Shown here one piece after another: positions 36,616 to 50,808 of a stretch of DNA of 64,000 nucleotides. The translations under genes and the position numbers were made by a program. Position 1 is the stretch's first letter. Every line of letters starts with the position of its first letter. The stretch is from Sympetrum striolatum (lineage: Eukaryota; Arthropoda; Insecta; Odonata; Libellulidae), in NCBI GenBank assembly GCA_947579665.1, contig OX388351.1, positions 1,612,001-1,676,000 of the forward strand, written 5' to 3'. The notes beneath the pieces were generated by a model, which saw nothing but the letters and a program-made list of their open reading frames with translations, had not been told where the DNA came from and did not search any database.

Positions 36616-39600
36616 CTTATTATATAATATTATTCTTAGCAACAAGGAGGGAATGAACAACTTCACGTGATAATGCTTCGCTATCCCTTAACAAGCCTCT
36701 CGCATTCTCAGAGCCGCATCAACCTTCGGTTCAAGAGGTATGAGACTTGCTGCAACCGGTAAATTCACCTTTACGTATGATAGGGGTGAAGACGATGATC
36801 TTATAATCACGTTCCTTAGTGATGTAATCCTATGCAAAATTTAATTATTCCTGCAATGGAACCTTTCTATGAGCTTTTTCCAGGTTGTTTAATATGCCTG
36901 GAACAAGCTTCTGGGATCTTTCACAACGTCCGCCGTTTTAGAAGCGTGGATCCGAGCAGCAAACACGAAGCTTATAACGCTAAAAATGATTAAAAGGAGA
37001 TAAAACAAAAAAGAGGTAAAACAAAAGAGGGTGGATTCGGAGAAAGGATTAAGGATTTTTGGAGTGCGGCCGTTGCTGCGGAAAAATGGGTTTTTTAAGC
37101 ACGTGCTACGATTCAATTTCTGTTCGCCATGATTAAAACCGCTAGTTGGGGATTACTGACATCAGATTAGGGATTGGAATTGTTCTTTAGCTCGTTTCTA
37201 TGCCATTTTACATGAAAGATAGCCTGAGCATTATTGCTTTTACGTTATGAATGAAATGCATTTGATAAAATACTAAATATATCTAATGTATCTGTAGGAA
37301 ATCTTCGACCGTAGACCTGTAGATACAATGATAACTGCATTCGGATATCCTTTCAATTCTCACGTCCAAATTAAGAAGTAATCTCCGTTTGTGGGGAATT
37401 CAGGTTAATATGCAATGGGTTAACGGGTAGAACTCTGTAGGATGCCCCAATTCAGAGTAAATAATCCTTTAATTGTTCGATTCATTTATGAATATCGTTT
37501 GAGACCTTTATGAAGCATATTTTGTCGCAGGTTTAGAGATGGTCCAACACAGCACCTACGTGCGTAAACAGCGGTTCAGGCGTGAGTATATTTAAGATAG
37601 CTTTCAAAGAAAATATGGACTCCCCGTGTGAATCAAAGCTGGGACTGCTTTCTTAAGAGACGAACCCGCTATCACTGTAGGACTCCAAATTTGAGGGTTT
37701 TTTTCTGCTCAGACAAAATCCGTCGACTAGACCTTCTACCAGTAAACGGGATTGTAACACTGACGGAAGTATCACAAAGATTTCGTCAGCACAGAAGTTT
37801 TTTTGGTATAATTTCCATTAACAGCAACCATATATTAAAAGAGAATTCAAGAAATCGATACAAGAAAATAATTGGTTGACAGATGGCTACTTCCTGTTGT
37901 CTTTACCACCGAGTATTAGAGAAGCTAATATACAGAAGCTTCAGATTGTATAGCTGATGACAATCTATCCAAGAACTGACGGTGAGTGAAATTATTACGC
38001 AAATGTTAAATGAAGTTGATGAAGTTAAAAGAATGAAAATGTTGAAAAATGAAAAGTTGATTGAAGTTAAAAGAATGTTGATTTTTGTGGTATAAGAGTC
38101 GGAAAATGACTGGAAATGAGGATCAATACGTAGCCCCTCTTATTTTGACTAAATGGCAATTAAAGATTGCCTGGCAGTGAGATCAAAAACAAATAAAATC
38201 GGCGCCAGTGGTGGTTTTACAAACCACAAACACCGCGTTGCCGTACAGACTCGTAATTCACCCCTTTAAAAACACTTTCGAGTTCATTTGCGGTTTGTAG
38301 CTTTGAGAGAGGTTTTGTGTACCTAATCAAACTAATCAAACAATGCATCACAACATCAGTTGAAAGTGGATTAGATTGTAATCTGTCACTGCGGGTCTTC
38401 AAAACAGAACTTTGTAAGGTTCCGGAACAACTCCAGACAACTTTAACGCGTATCGCATGAAGTGAAACCTTCCCACGTAAATTTCCAAATCTTCTTAATC
38501 GAAATATCTTCCAATATCACTTTGAATCCCTTACATTACGCAAAGTATCATTTCGCCTAAAGTAGAAGTTAAAATTTCCCAAGCACGTAGTACTACGGCA
38601 TCCTATTTTTAATGACAGTTAATATTATATCATCACTTTATACATTTTCAGAAATTCTAAATGGAATGGCGCTTGTATCTTCCCATGATTATTTAAAAGT
38701 AAAACCTATTTATTTTTCATGAAGCAACTTATTGTAAATTCATGTTTAATTTTAGGTCTGAAATAGCTAAATAATTTAAAGAATTTTCTCTGAATAATTA
38801 ACAAATTTCCAATAAAATTCATTTAAAATAGATGCACATTGACCTGGAGCTATACTACAATCGTGATACGTCAATTTACAAATTTTAAATATGAACTACT
38901 AAAGGATCTCTGTCGAGGAGACCAGACCTCAAAGTTCTGTGTCACGTGTTTTTGTTGTATTGTGTTCAAATGCATATTAAAAACATCGACGTCATTTTTC
39001 CTGTATTAAGCAAAAACACATAACATAGTTCTTCGTGATAAGTTATCTGAAAATCATTAACTAAATTTGTGCAGTATGGATAATAACTTTCCTTTGCAGG
39101 TGGACAAACTTTTTAAAAATTAAAATTGATTTAACAGAGGTAATTTCATGTAACATTGTGCAATGAATTATCCTAACGATTAAAAGTCAATAGCAATAAA
39201 ATATAGAGTTGATGATTATCGTCGTTATGGTTCATTCATACAGGATAGGTATTTGTAAAGTGTGTGTGTGTGTGTGGGGTGTATTGCTGAAATCAAGATA
39301 TCTAAGGTGATCTACACAATAGGTACTATTTTCTCATGTGCAGAACAAATTGCGTACTGCCGTCGCTGAAAACATGCACGTTTTATTATCGTTTTGTTGC
39401 ATGAAATGTCTACATCACTGAATTGTTAATGAGAAAAAATTATTTCATGAAGATGTATTAATTTTTTTTCCTTAAGAACTTAAAACTTTGATTCCTTATC
39501 TTAAAAGAATTTTAATGCGTTTATTGTGGTAAAGTATAAATAATTATAAATGTATAGAACGTAAATACACAAGGTAACATTTGGAATAGAGAGAACACAG

Positions 39601-40980
39601 TAAGACACAGAATCCTTAGTAGTACACATCCTTCCCTCTTTAATCTCGTCAACGCGCACTGGTCCTACTCTCCTTACATTTCCGGGAGAGCTAACGTCTC
39701 CTAGATACGGCGACATAAACTAGCAGCTCATTTCTAGGTTTACTTTCGCAGGGATCTCTGATCTTCCACCGTATGTCCTGAGACGGCATGTGGCGTCCCA
39801 GTTCTTTCTGGGAGATTTTATTTCAGTCAGTGTCTAGTGGTTGTAAAAGATTACACCAACACGTTACAAAATAGAGATATTTATCGACTAGTATGAAGAG
39901 ATTGTTTCTGAGTGAATTCTGATTCTGAAACTTAGATCATCACCTTAAAATTACCATAAGATAGTATTCTAGCCATTTTCACTGGGTCTCTATGATTTTT
40001 ATCTAGATTTCAGGACGTTTCAGGATAGATTATCTCAGAGTTTATATACCTACAGTTTGCTTATTGCACTGAGTAACAAACCCGGAAGTGAAATTTTCTT
40101 AGGAATACATTTTCATGGAGGACGGAGTATCTATTCGGGCAAGTTTAACCAGACGTTCATTTTGATCGAATAGTCCCGATTTTGCGCATTCCCCTTAATA
40201 CAAATCGATTACCCTCCGCTTCTTGTGGTCATGGAAAGAAAGAAAATCGAGGAGATTTCTAGCAATGATGTGAGCCATCACTATGATCACGGAGTCGTCT
40301 GTTTAATCTGAAGGTGAGGAATGATTCGGCAAATGACGCCAATCGGTGTATCCGTAGAGGGTGTGCGTGATGCGAATAAATTTACAACGCACGTATACTG
40401 CAACATCAATCCAATCAGCAGGATTGCAATCAGCAGCACATGAGCATTGTACTTTTACTTGAATGATAGTACTAACCGGCAGTCAAATGACCGAAGTCTA
40501 GTTTGAACGACAGCACATAACAGATAAGTATTTCGCGATACATTTTGATAACAAGTAGGAAATTACTTGAAATGTTGACACTAAGCAAACAATTGGCACA
40601 TATTCTGGTGGACGATTAACTATCATTAAGAGAAGAATTTTGAATTTGAAATTTGAAAATATTCCATGAAATTTAATTTTTCATCATCCGCTGCATAATT
40701 AAGAAGTCATCAATTTATAATAAGATAGTAGAATAATCAGTAGATTATAAACGAAAAAGAAATTAGCAATGAATTATAAAGTACTTCACCTGGAAACACT
40801 ATATCACTATAGCTCAGTTTGTTTTCAAATCAAATTGTAGCATTACAGTTAGCCACCAAAAAGAATTAAATTACTTGACTCACATTTTGTTTTTTTTTTT
40901 CTGCGTAAAACGGAAATGAAAGGAGTACTTGTCGGCTTAAAAAGGCATCCGTGGAAAGCGGTTGTAGTGTGGGTCAAGAG
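36616..40980. other. Unassigned DNA, 4.4 kb
   Basis: No gene recognised. Small features: a (GT)n run of about seven units at 39261-39275 and a local duplication of GAAGTTAAAAGAATG near 38020-38075. Short frames have no domain. Confidence 0.42.
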
Positions 40981-41590
40981 AGCTGACGAGTGGGACCACA
41001 TCGAAAGACACAATCGCGGATAATCTTACTCAGTAACATTTGCCATTAAATCAATATTCCGCTGAAACCGGTGGAATATCCGCCAAAATCGGCTAAAAAT
41101 TTTCCGAGCCGACAGCTCCTGGTCGGACCGCGCCAAAATAATCAGAAAGAGATTTGATTTCACGGATCTGTACTTCGGAGGAAATGGGATGGCGGCGCAA
41201 TATTCGAAAAACAACGACGCAACGAATAAAATCGGCGATCCAATCAATCACGTCTCTCACGCAAAACAAACGTATTATCCTGGGGCCACACGCTGAATAT
41301 TCCCAATCGATGAAAAATCGAGCAGAAAATAATTAAAAACAATTCCAATCTTCCGCTGGGCAGAGAACGGACTTTCGAGAACCTAAATATGCTTCGCGGG
41401 AGTGAGCGTTATTCTCTTTTCTCGGCATAATGCGTTCCCTTCAAGTCTCATTTCTCTTCCATTTCGTGGAATAACTGCGCAGGGCCCCAATTATGACGCA
41501 AGAGGAATTGGAGGCTCATTCGTCCATCAATCGAATCGCATTTCAACAGACGAGGGTCGTTTATATTTAATATTCAGAGAGTAATGAATT
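40980..41590. other. CpG-denser low-copy block
   Basis: About 600 bp with frequent CpG (CCGAGCCGACAGCTCC, GGATGGCGGCGCAATATTCG). Frames of 60-75 codons occur on both strands without domains. By composition it is a candidate conserved non-coding element. Confidence 0.3.
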
Positions 41591-44500
41591 ATTTTTCTCA
41601 ATACTTAGAAAATCCTTAATAACAACGGTTTTGTTGCTTTATAAGATGATAAATATATGCAAGGCTATTAAAACCGCTTTTAACATATAAAACAATTAGC
41701 TCAGTGCCAATTCCTGATCGGAATAGGCGCTAAAGTCTAATGTTAATTCAACCTACTTCTGGCTGGCATTTCTTACACTGAAATCAACTCAAACATTCCA
41801 AATGCAGAATGGGCCATTTAAAAGTTTTTCTTTTTAACATTTTAAAATTTTTTTTTCAATAATAATTTAATAATTTTCTTTAACGATTTGATTTAAAAAG
41901 AAACCGGCAGATGGAAAACCCATTACCTCTATTAACACCCATCTTCCCCATTACCTCTATTAACTTTATGCAGCCAAGTACTATGAAACCTCGATTTATG
42001 AGCTTAACTCGTTACAAAAGCAATTTCATCTTCCGAAATCCTTATGAAACCGGAGCTGTATTAAGAAAGTATAGCAATATATAATCAATTAACTCTCTTA
42101 TTAATCTCGGCGTTAATTGGATAAGGTTTTCTTGGAATTACTAAAGATATGGCCATCTCCATATCTATCTGGTGCGACACTCCTTGCAGAGCTGAGCTCC
42201 ATGAGCGTCATTACCAACATTACAATTTTAGCGCATAATTTTCAATGATTGCAATTCTTAGTTTTTGACTTAGCCGATCACCTACAATAGCTATCCCACT
42301 AGGATACAGACTGCTTTGCAGCCATCTCACTTTAGTGAAGGCATGGACTATCTAACCTCTACCTATTGACCTTTTTGGCACATTACCACGAACTAAGCTG
42401 CAGCCAGTTTAGCTTTCTAGGTCATACAAATACCCAGACCATTCCACAACGAAAAGATTACAAGGAGAAGAGGTATTTTGTTCATCAAGCCAATGCAATA
42501 AAGTAAACTTTGAAGTGCTAAGATGATTTAAACTATTGTACAACCCTTTGTAGGGTCCTATTTGAAGGTCGGAAAAGAAAAAACTCAAGCAATTACTTTC
42601 TCAAACGCTCACTATAAGGGTTCCATTATTCACCCGCACTGACATGAATTTCCTGCTTCCCAATCAATTCTCTCTACCCGCTCATTTCTGCATTGCAACT
42701 TTCCAATTTATCATCTCCTTTCATCAAACTCCAGTCATATCATAATATTGGTTATGAAATCCCAATTCTTTCCTTTGTTGTTTTCCTTCCTCATTCTTTT
42801 CAAACGTCAATCCACTTCCTCGAGTACTCATTCCACAGAATTTTCCAGAAGCCGATTTTCCCTCCAAACGCACACTTTTCTTCAGAAAATATTTTCTTTG
42901 CGGTTCCAATTAGTTTCCGTCTTTCAGTGATAGTGGTTGGGGGCGCTGTGCGTTTCTCTAAGTAAAGAATTCTCTTCTGATAGTTTATCTTCGCTGTGTC
43001 TTAATGAATATGAAGTGTGACGAATCATTTGGAGAAATTAAAGAATGCAGAGGAAGTCTACATGTAAAACGAAATGATATGGACGTGTTCAACTGACAGT
43101 ATTTGTAAATCACCTTATGTTAATTTACTATTCACTGATCACGTTTCTATAAATGTATTTATGAACGAAAAAAATAAACTTCGATAAAAAGGAAATTCAA
43201 CTGCAAAACGACATGAGAAAAATGTTTCACTTAGAAGTGTTTTTAAAAGACTGATTATATGAATATTAACAATTCATAACATTCTTGAATACATTCTTTC
43301 GATTATATTCCACTAACTGTTAGATTTAAATTCTTTAGAGGATGATAATTCTAAAAATATATGATATTAAGTTTTAACTGAGTACGGTAATTCATACCTA
43401 ATTATTCTATCTGTGCGCTTGTATTTCTCTTTTAGTACTAAATTAGAGATTTCTTAATTATATATTTTTAAGTAAAATAAATTATTGTTATTTCATATAT
43501 TACTACTTAACAAAAGCAACAAATCACTCACAGAATAGTATAAAGTGATCGGTTTGTATAATAAGACCGAAAACTAGTGTATATTCTATTGTACTGCAGA
43601 AAAACAAATTCCTCTAAAATGAAATGCCTGTAGATTAGCCAAACTGAGCTTTTTCAAATGTCTCATTATAAGTAGTAACAACAAGTACATACTAAACTTG
43701 TGCGATCTTTATGAAAGGCACTGTGGTCTGAAAATAACAATATACTTCTTATAGTAAATATAAGAATATTTTTCGGCTTTTCAAAAAGTCGCTCATTGAC
43801 TACTATAATTGGCAAATGTTGTATCGAGAGCACTGGAGATGCTACAGGTGAACTTATTCACCAATAAAGTCAAATAATTGCAATTTTAACTTTGCATTTA
43901 TAAAAAGGCAGCCTTGAGTGACAAGTTCCAAAGAGGATCTTAAGATGCGACATTTTGAAAACAAATTTCAGTCTCATTAGTTCCCGCCGAAGTTTCCTTC
44001 ATCTCCTGACCATCCTAAATAGGAGCTTTTAAGACCTGAAAATTTCATAAGTGTTCCTCAAAAGCCAAGGGCCAGAAATAGCGACCCGTTTGAAAAATTC
44101 ATTTCCACTCCAACCTAAGGAAAAGAACCCTCTTTGGGGAAGTATAGCGAATGATGAACTTCCTCTCATAGAATTTTATTCTTCGGTCTTGGGAACATTT
44201 CCTACGCCATTCAGAGACAGCAATCGGTGGCCTCTCTTTCGAGAAATTTCTCAAATACAAAACCAAGATTTTTCTCTCATTGACTACTCCTCGTCTGAAA
44301 AAGGAACCATCTTTTTTTAATATAATCGGACGGAATACGTAGCAACTCCCATATGAGCGGTTTTCAGTGCAACCTTCCGACATGTGCAAATGATGGCGGA
44401 CAAATGAGGCAAGAATTAGGGGTAATTATATGGGAGAGGAACCAAGGTAAAAACGTAATTTGAATGGGAAAACAATTTTAATGTATTTTCAAACACAACT

Positions 44501-44900
44501 AATGCGAATCGCCCATAATTATAAGAAACAGAGTTAGCCAACGTGTGCTTCACTGCGATCCGCAATAACTGTTTTGTAACCGCTGATTTAGAAAGACTTA
44601 ATATCAGCTTTACTACTTAACTATTAGTCTTAATTTTAATCTTCCGTGAGCATATAGAATAATATGATCAATAACATCCTACTTGTACACGTAATATAGT
44701 AAGATCCTGTAGATCTTCTAGATTCCATTCACCTTCTCATGAACAGCAATAATGTATTGAAGTCGACGTTGATTTGAAGGCAAAGGTTCACTCATATCAA
44801 ATTAGCGTAAAGTTATTTACATAGGGTTCACACCAAATGGTCTCTATTAGTAGTGGTATTTTTACTATTGCTACAACAAATGAGGTCATTATGCGAATGG
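41591..44900. other. Unassigned DNA, 3.3 kb
   Basis: Mostly AT-rich, with no gene. CCCATTACCTCTATTAAC-like sequence is repeated twice at about 41917-41965. The stretch 42600-42960 is pyrimidine-rich, and 44040-44400 is somewhat GC-richer with overlapping frames on both strands and no domain. Confidence 0.42.
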
Positions 44901-44904
44901 GCCC

Positions 44905-44970
44905 TTCCGTGAATTTAACCCAGGACTTCTAGCACCGAATAAATAGGCGCAACCTACTTCGCACTCCAGC
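44905..44970 (-). mobile_element. Possible decayed tRNA-derived SINE head
   Basis: On the minus strand GTGCGAAGTAGGTTGCGCC (A-box-like, with complementary GCG/CGC bases around a D-loop-like segment) is followed about 25 bases later by CCTGGGTTAAATTCACGG, a B-box-like sequence with one key C replaced by A. No SINE tail can be followed. It may equally be an old tRNA pseudogene or chance. Confidence 0.28.
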
Positions 44971-46364
44971 AGAACTACGTTCATTTTATTCCAAAAATAA
45001 TAGGACAAGCAAATTATAATCAATCAATTCTGAGTTTATTCATTCAATTCTTTGTTTGCATTAATATGGTGCAAGAAACAGAAAAATATAGTAAAGAGAG
45101 ATAGCAGTCGGTCGATGAAAGTTGGAAATAGAATTAATAAAAGTATGACATTTCCGTTAGATAAGTAACTGTTATAATACTTTATCCTACATCAAATTCA
45201 GATAATTCTAAAGAACGCTACTTGCTTTATCTCTGGCCTTCTAAAATACAACTTACTTTAAGAGTCTTTAGTTCAAAAAAACATTTTGTCACATAAATTT
45301 TATATCATCTTGCACGGGTGAAACTGATGTGCGCTGACATTGAAAATCGAAGGACGTTTTGCGGTGTTTTCAGCGAAATGCCGCACGATCGCAGCGCCTG
45401 CATATGAAATTGATCCCAATTAATGCGATTAACCTTTCCTACTCCGTTAAATGCCATCGGTGGCCTAATGAGTTAAGGATATTAATGCGATCCCGCGCCA
45501 TAGAATGGGGGATTCAAAAGAGTTGGATGCAGAGGGAGGAAGATGACGGAATGGAATAAAAAGATGGATGACGTGCTCCAGATACGAATATATCGAGTGA
45601 AATTTTTTGTGCAAAAAGGCCAGAAAGAGGGCAAGTCTAGTTGGACTAGTCTGCAATACTTTTTGTGTGAAAAAGAGTGTCACTCAAAAAGTGGAGCAGA
45701 GAGATATCAACAGATGTGTGGAGATAGACATATGGAGAGATGGAAACAGAGAGAAAGAATCAGAAATGAGGGAAATAAAAAGAGCATTAATTAATGAAAC
45801 ATATAAAGGCACGAGAGTATGGATGGTACTCCCCTAATTTAGCGACACCTCTCTTTTGCGCTACGAAAAATATCCAGAAAACTTCCTGGTAGTCCTGCAA
45901 AATACAGAATAAATGTTGTTGAAAATACGCAGCCAACTAGATGATCCGGATTCGATATTGCGACCTCGTGAGATACAAAACTTCGGCTTCAACCTATGAA
46001 TGAAACGAATTTAACTAAAACTTAATGGTCAAACATAGTCGCGAAATTATAAAAATTGAAATATATGAGGTGTTACGACTAATTTTCTGAAAATTATTTA
46101 TATCTCTATTTATATCAGCTTCAATCAGCTTAATAATTAAAGTTAATTCAATTGAAACCCAATCGGATACCAAAAATATAATATTGGACTATATTAAAAA
46201 ATGATCAAACTGTATATCTAAGATCAACACACACCTACATTATATAAGTAGATTTCGGAATATAATGTTAATTATTCAAAATATATGTTACATAGACATA
46301 CATGTTACTTTTGCATCCAAATTAAAGCCCTGTTTTGATATAGCTCTAGGTATACGGCCTTTCC
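44971..46364. other. Unassigned DNA
   Basis: No gene recognised. Overlapping short frames at 45359-45837 lie in a slightly GC-richer, purine-rich stretch and have no domain. Confidence 0.42.
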
Positions 46365-46440
46365 ACATTATCTACATCTACGTATGTGCCCTGCAAGTCA
46401 CCTTTCGTGAGGCAGAGTTTGTGTAGCAGTCAACAGACGA
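46365..46440 (-). mobile_element. Possible LINE 3' end with GTAGAT-type tail
   Basis: On the minus strand: CTCTGCCTCACGAAAGGTGA, CTTGCAGGGCACATACG and then TAGATGTAGATAATG. A short UTR-like sequence running into a hexamer-type tail resembles CR1/L2-like 3' ends. No coding part remains, and it lacks the CCATACGCC signature of the other stubs. Confidence 0.4.
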
Positions 46441-48475
46441 TAGGAATAAAATTAAAGTAAAATATGAGACAGAAAACTGTTAAATAAATAATTAAACTCA
46501 CTAAATTATTGTGCCAGCCAATAATGCCAATAAATGCCAGCTGTAAATTTGCTAATTGAAGAGATCCAGATAGTGAACTATCACTCACATCCTGATTGAT
46601 TTCATATCCTTAAGAGTGAGCATATTTACCCAAAATGTTAGCGCACATAATGCTCGAATACTCTTCAATATCTCCCTTTAACCGCTGATAAACAACAAGG
46701 TCTCGGTAACTTAAATAAGAAATTCCGAATCGTAGGTTAGCCTACTTTATCTTGTTCATCTTCTCCCATAATTAAGTTTCAAACTACCGGTTCCTGGAAG
46801 TAAATAAACTCCATTTGGATTCATTTTGTTTCCTCTGCGTTTGCCGGAGTTCCTCTACGTCAAATCAATTACAAACTTTGCTAATGGCACGAGAATTATT
46901 CATGTGAGCAACTGCGAAGCGACGATTTCATTTACATTTTCCAATCTGCTTTTACTTAGCACTTCCTTCACAACTATTAGTTCGAGAATAAATAACGGGA
47001 TATGAGAAAAGGACTCTTTTATTCAATGAAATATTTTTGGAGAAATAACAGAACATCATCCTCATCATCTTATGTTCGCGAAAACTTCCACCTATTTTAA
47101 TCGGACAGTATAAAGAATGTTTCTGGGGTGGTATAAAATCCCAATCTATACATAACCCTTCAGATATTGCTCCTTGTGCGGATCTTCTAATGATTTATGA
47201 TGCATCCATAAGGTCAAATAATGTAAGAGATTCAGCGAAGGAAATAATGATATGTTTCCAATGAAAAGGATGAAGAATACTAGAACAGACGGAACGATTC
47301 CTTACTTCTATGCATATGTTCTTTCAAGAATGCAAAGAAAACAAATATGGATAGTAAACTAATATGATAGAAGCTATAAACGATAAGGATGTAAGCTTTC
47401 ATGGGACAGAATAATCTATGACCAATAGCGTTGATAAGAGAACCAGTAGAAGATTAGTAGCATCCGTAATTTGCACTATCACAACTGGTTAGAGCTGAGT
47501 AGGCTCGAGAAATATTGGCGACTTGGTTATACAGTTATTCAGAGTTCTCCGTAAGGCAGAATTGTTCTACGATGTGTCTATTTTCCTATTGTTAACGTTT
47601 GCTTTCGTTCTAGAATTATTAGAAATAAAAATTGTATTGATTAGTGTAATATAATTGTTATTTGTATAAACTGTCTCTACAAGACTAGAAATAAATCAAA
47701 CGTACAAACATCTAATAAGCGAGTAAACTGTCGCAATGGACGATAAAGACACGCTGCGTTGAACTAATTCGTGCAAAATTATGTTCAGAACTGATTTATA
47801 AATTTTGCTCACAAAGCCTCCAAAAACCCCCGTCACTGTGAGCATTGGATTGATTCCGTAATCAATTTATAATTATATCTTTAAAAGCCTGTGAAAGAAA
47901 AGCAAATACTCTACTCATCCTTAGCCGAAATGAACTAGGCTGAATGAAAGATCAACATCACGTAGAATTGGTCGCGCGTAAAGATGAGCAGGACCATTTT
48001 CGACGAGTGCATCCCTCGAATGGAGGAAGGGGACCAACTTCCTTGTTTTTGTCAGCGAGATCCATGACGGCCATTCATCCTTTCCACCAACTCATTCCGT
48101 TCCCATAACTCCTACGCATTCGGGTGCAACACGAGACCACTAAACCCGAAAAACTTGGACGCCCGCTCGGCTTGACTTCGTCAAGGGTAGGCTATGGATT
48201 TCAAGCATCCACCAAAAGGAATGAGGATATCATCAGATTTAAATTATATTTAACGTTGGCAGATTAATGTGATAAAATACTGAGAGATGAGGTATAATGG
48301 ACACATTTAAACGTAGAATGCTGATGAAAAGACAGACGCCTTTTTTGGATGACATTGCTATTGACAGTCACATTCATTGGAATGTTTGTACCAAGAGTTT
48401 TCAGGCATGAATATTTTAGAATATGAAACAAACGTGATTAATGCAGGCTTATGTTTACCTCCATCTAGAATACAT
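46441..48475. other. Unassigned DNA with one CpG-denser part
   Basis: No gene or repeat recognised. The stretch 47970-48200 is CpG-denser (GGTCGCGCGTAAAGATG, TTTCGACGAGTGCATCC). The rest is AT-rich. Confidence 0.4.
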
Positions 48476-48835
48476 CTCTACTGCCTGTAAAATAATGAGC
48501 CCGAAGGCCCTATGGTATCTCACCCGCTCAAACATTAGCATAAGAGCAAGCACGGGAAAATGAGGCTTAGCAGGCAGGATGAGGAATGAGGTGGTAAAAC
48601 TTTTCTTATTATGATTCATCTTTCTATTTGTTGCACTATTCTTATCAATGATATAAGTACCATAAGGAGAGACCTTGATAAATGCAATTTTCGTTATCAC
48701 TCATATTCTGTAGCTTTCATATCATCACACCCATGAACAAGACTGCGACTAAAATAAATGAAAGATACTCTTTCTCTATCCTCTAACATAAGACAAATGA
48801 AAAACAATTCATTCATCATTAGGTGGTACCAGAAA
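48476..48835 (+). repeat. Unnamed interspersed repeat, copy 1
   Basis: Alignable along its length to 50430-50808 in the same orientation. Shared blocks include GGCAGGATGAGGAATGAGGT (copy 2: GACAGGATGAGGAGTGAGGT), CATAAGGAGAGACCTTGAT, GAAAGATAC..TCTCTATCCT and CATTCATCAT near the end. Copy 1 is more AT-rich and carries deletions, for example around 48600. No coding frame, tRNA head or LTR is seen. The class is unknown. Confidence 0.75.
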
Positions 48836-50429
48836 TTTAACTGAGTACTTTAAATGGAGAGGAACATTATATATGGACCATTGCTCGCATCTTTCACTCT
48901 CGAGTGTTGTACGGACATTTCCACTTTGCATTGCAAAGCAATTTACTTTTAAGCACTCTTGAGGATGACCAAATGCAGCAGGAGCTATAGACATTATTAA
49001 TTTGTCACCTCATTTATTGCATGAATTATATATACAAATTAAATGGAAATAGATAACTGCTCTAGGCATGTTATAATTTATATATATGAATACATAAATC
49101 ATTGTTATGATTTATTAAGTGTATTACTTGAGGCTTAATCATCGAGGTTACTGAAAAATTAGCCTTTAATAAACCTTTTAAATTTAGATTAAATCGTGAA
49201 ATTAAATCAGCGAACGAGAAGAGACTTGAGGACTGAGGAGGACATGCAAGGAGGGGAGGAAATACAATTTGGTTTCCTTCGCACTTACGATTAAGTCGCT
49301 TTTGACCCATTTCCGAAGAGAAAAGGGAGTTTGTTAGCATCAATTGTGCCCATTCAAAAGCGTCCCTGACCCTCTATCCTCAGCTGTTTCCATTTATTTT
49401 TATTCAGTGGATGGACGAAGGAAATGAAATTTATACAGACTCTCGGAATAAGCTTATCGCCATATAATTTCATTTTCTGGTCTCAGATTGTAGGATCTGC
49501 AAACCAGAGTCTATCAAACATTTAAGTTCGCTTATTTCGTCCGAATCGTAAATGAAAGACGTTTAATTTTCTTGGAAATCATTGAAAGATGAAAAACATG
49601 TTTCATAATGTTTTCAGGTGGGATATCATTATCTTGGCCGTTTTTCGGCGGCAGAATCAATTTCTCCTTGTATTTTCTATTTCAGAAATGTAAAGAAAAT
49701 TTTTTACGATCTTTTCATGGCATTAAATAAAAACGTATTTTGAGGTCTAAATTAAAAATTGAATGCAGAATGTAATTCAATGCTGACAAGAATAAGCCTT
49801 AAAACGTATAAAAATGAGAATCTCCATAGCGAGTGACGAAACCGTTTGCTTCATAAATTATTCATTTCGCCATCAAATATCTAGTTATTCCTGTCGTTTG
49901 CCATCAATATATTATAATGGCGTACTACTAATAAGGACGGATATTTTTTCTCACCGTTGATAGTAACATGCGATTTCATTGTTGCGCTGCTTATGAAATT
50001 ACGCACCAGCATTACTTATATACACAAACCAAAATACCACTAACCTTGTTTTTGGTAACAGACATGCCTGAATGAAGGTTTTAAGTTAGATTTAAAATTG
50101 TTAAAAGACTGTGCGATGCCTATGATCAGAGAAAATCTATAATTTTTCGTCCTTTTCCCTACGATATATGTAAACGACAATATAGATCCAGCAAAATAAA
50201 ATTATAGCATTCAAATGCATGGAATAATAAATAGAAATGGCGTGGAATTAAGGGTAAGATGATTACATGAGGTCGTTATAATTAGAAATGCAATTAACAA
50301 GTTTAGTATTTTCCAGTCGCTATTTTGTTTAATTGAAAGCCCTTGACGAATCGATACATAAATGCTACTTGTTTCAAACATAGATAAATCATTAAAACTG
50401 TTGGCATAATTAGCCATTAATTGTTTGTA
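48836..50429. other. Unassigned DNA
   Basis: Between the two repeat copies. No gene. The part at 49200-49380 is a little GC-richer. The minus-strand frame at 49071-49343 has no domain. Confidence 0.42.
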
Positions 50430-50808
50430 AGGTATTCAGTCCAAAGGCCGGTTGGTACTTCATCCCCTCTGGCATAAGCTACTACGAGCAGAGAGGAATG
50501 AGGTTCACTGACAGGATGAGGAGTGAGGTAGTTTGCCATTGCTTTCCTCACTGAGCCAGAATGCTATCTGCGGAACATATCCACGCTAGTGTAGCACGAT
50601 GACTCTATGAATAATACTTTTCTTGGCATTCCGTAAGGAGAGACCTTGATTAGCGCAATTTTTCATTCATACCTCGGTAGCTTTTACTCCATCCCAGCCG
50701 TGCTCAAGACTGGGACAAAAGAAAATGAAAGATACAATTTTCTCTATCCTGAACCACATGACAGATGAAAATAGCCCATTCATCATAGTATGGTAGCAGG
50801 AACAGCCA
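50430..50808 (+). repeat. Unnamed interspersed repeat, copy 2
   Basis: The less decayed copy. It starts near TATTCAGTCCAAAGGCCGG and passes through TGCCATTGCTTTCCTCACTG, AGCCAGAATGCTATCTGCGG and CCGTAAGGAGAGACCTTGAT to CCCATTCATCATAGTATGG. Several segments missing from copy 1 (about 50540-50610) are present here. No coding capacity was found, so it is a non-autonomous element or a fragment of the non-coding part of a larger one. Confidence 0.75.
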
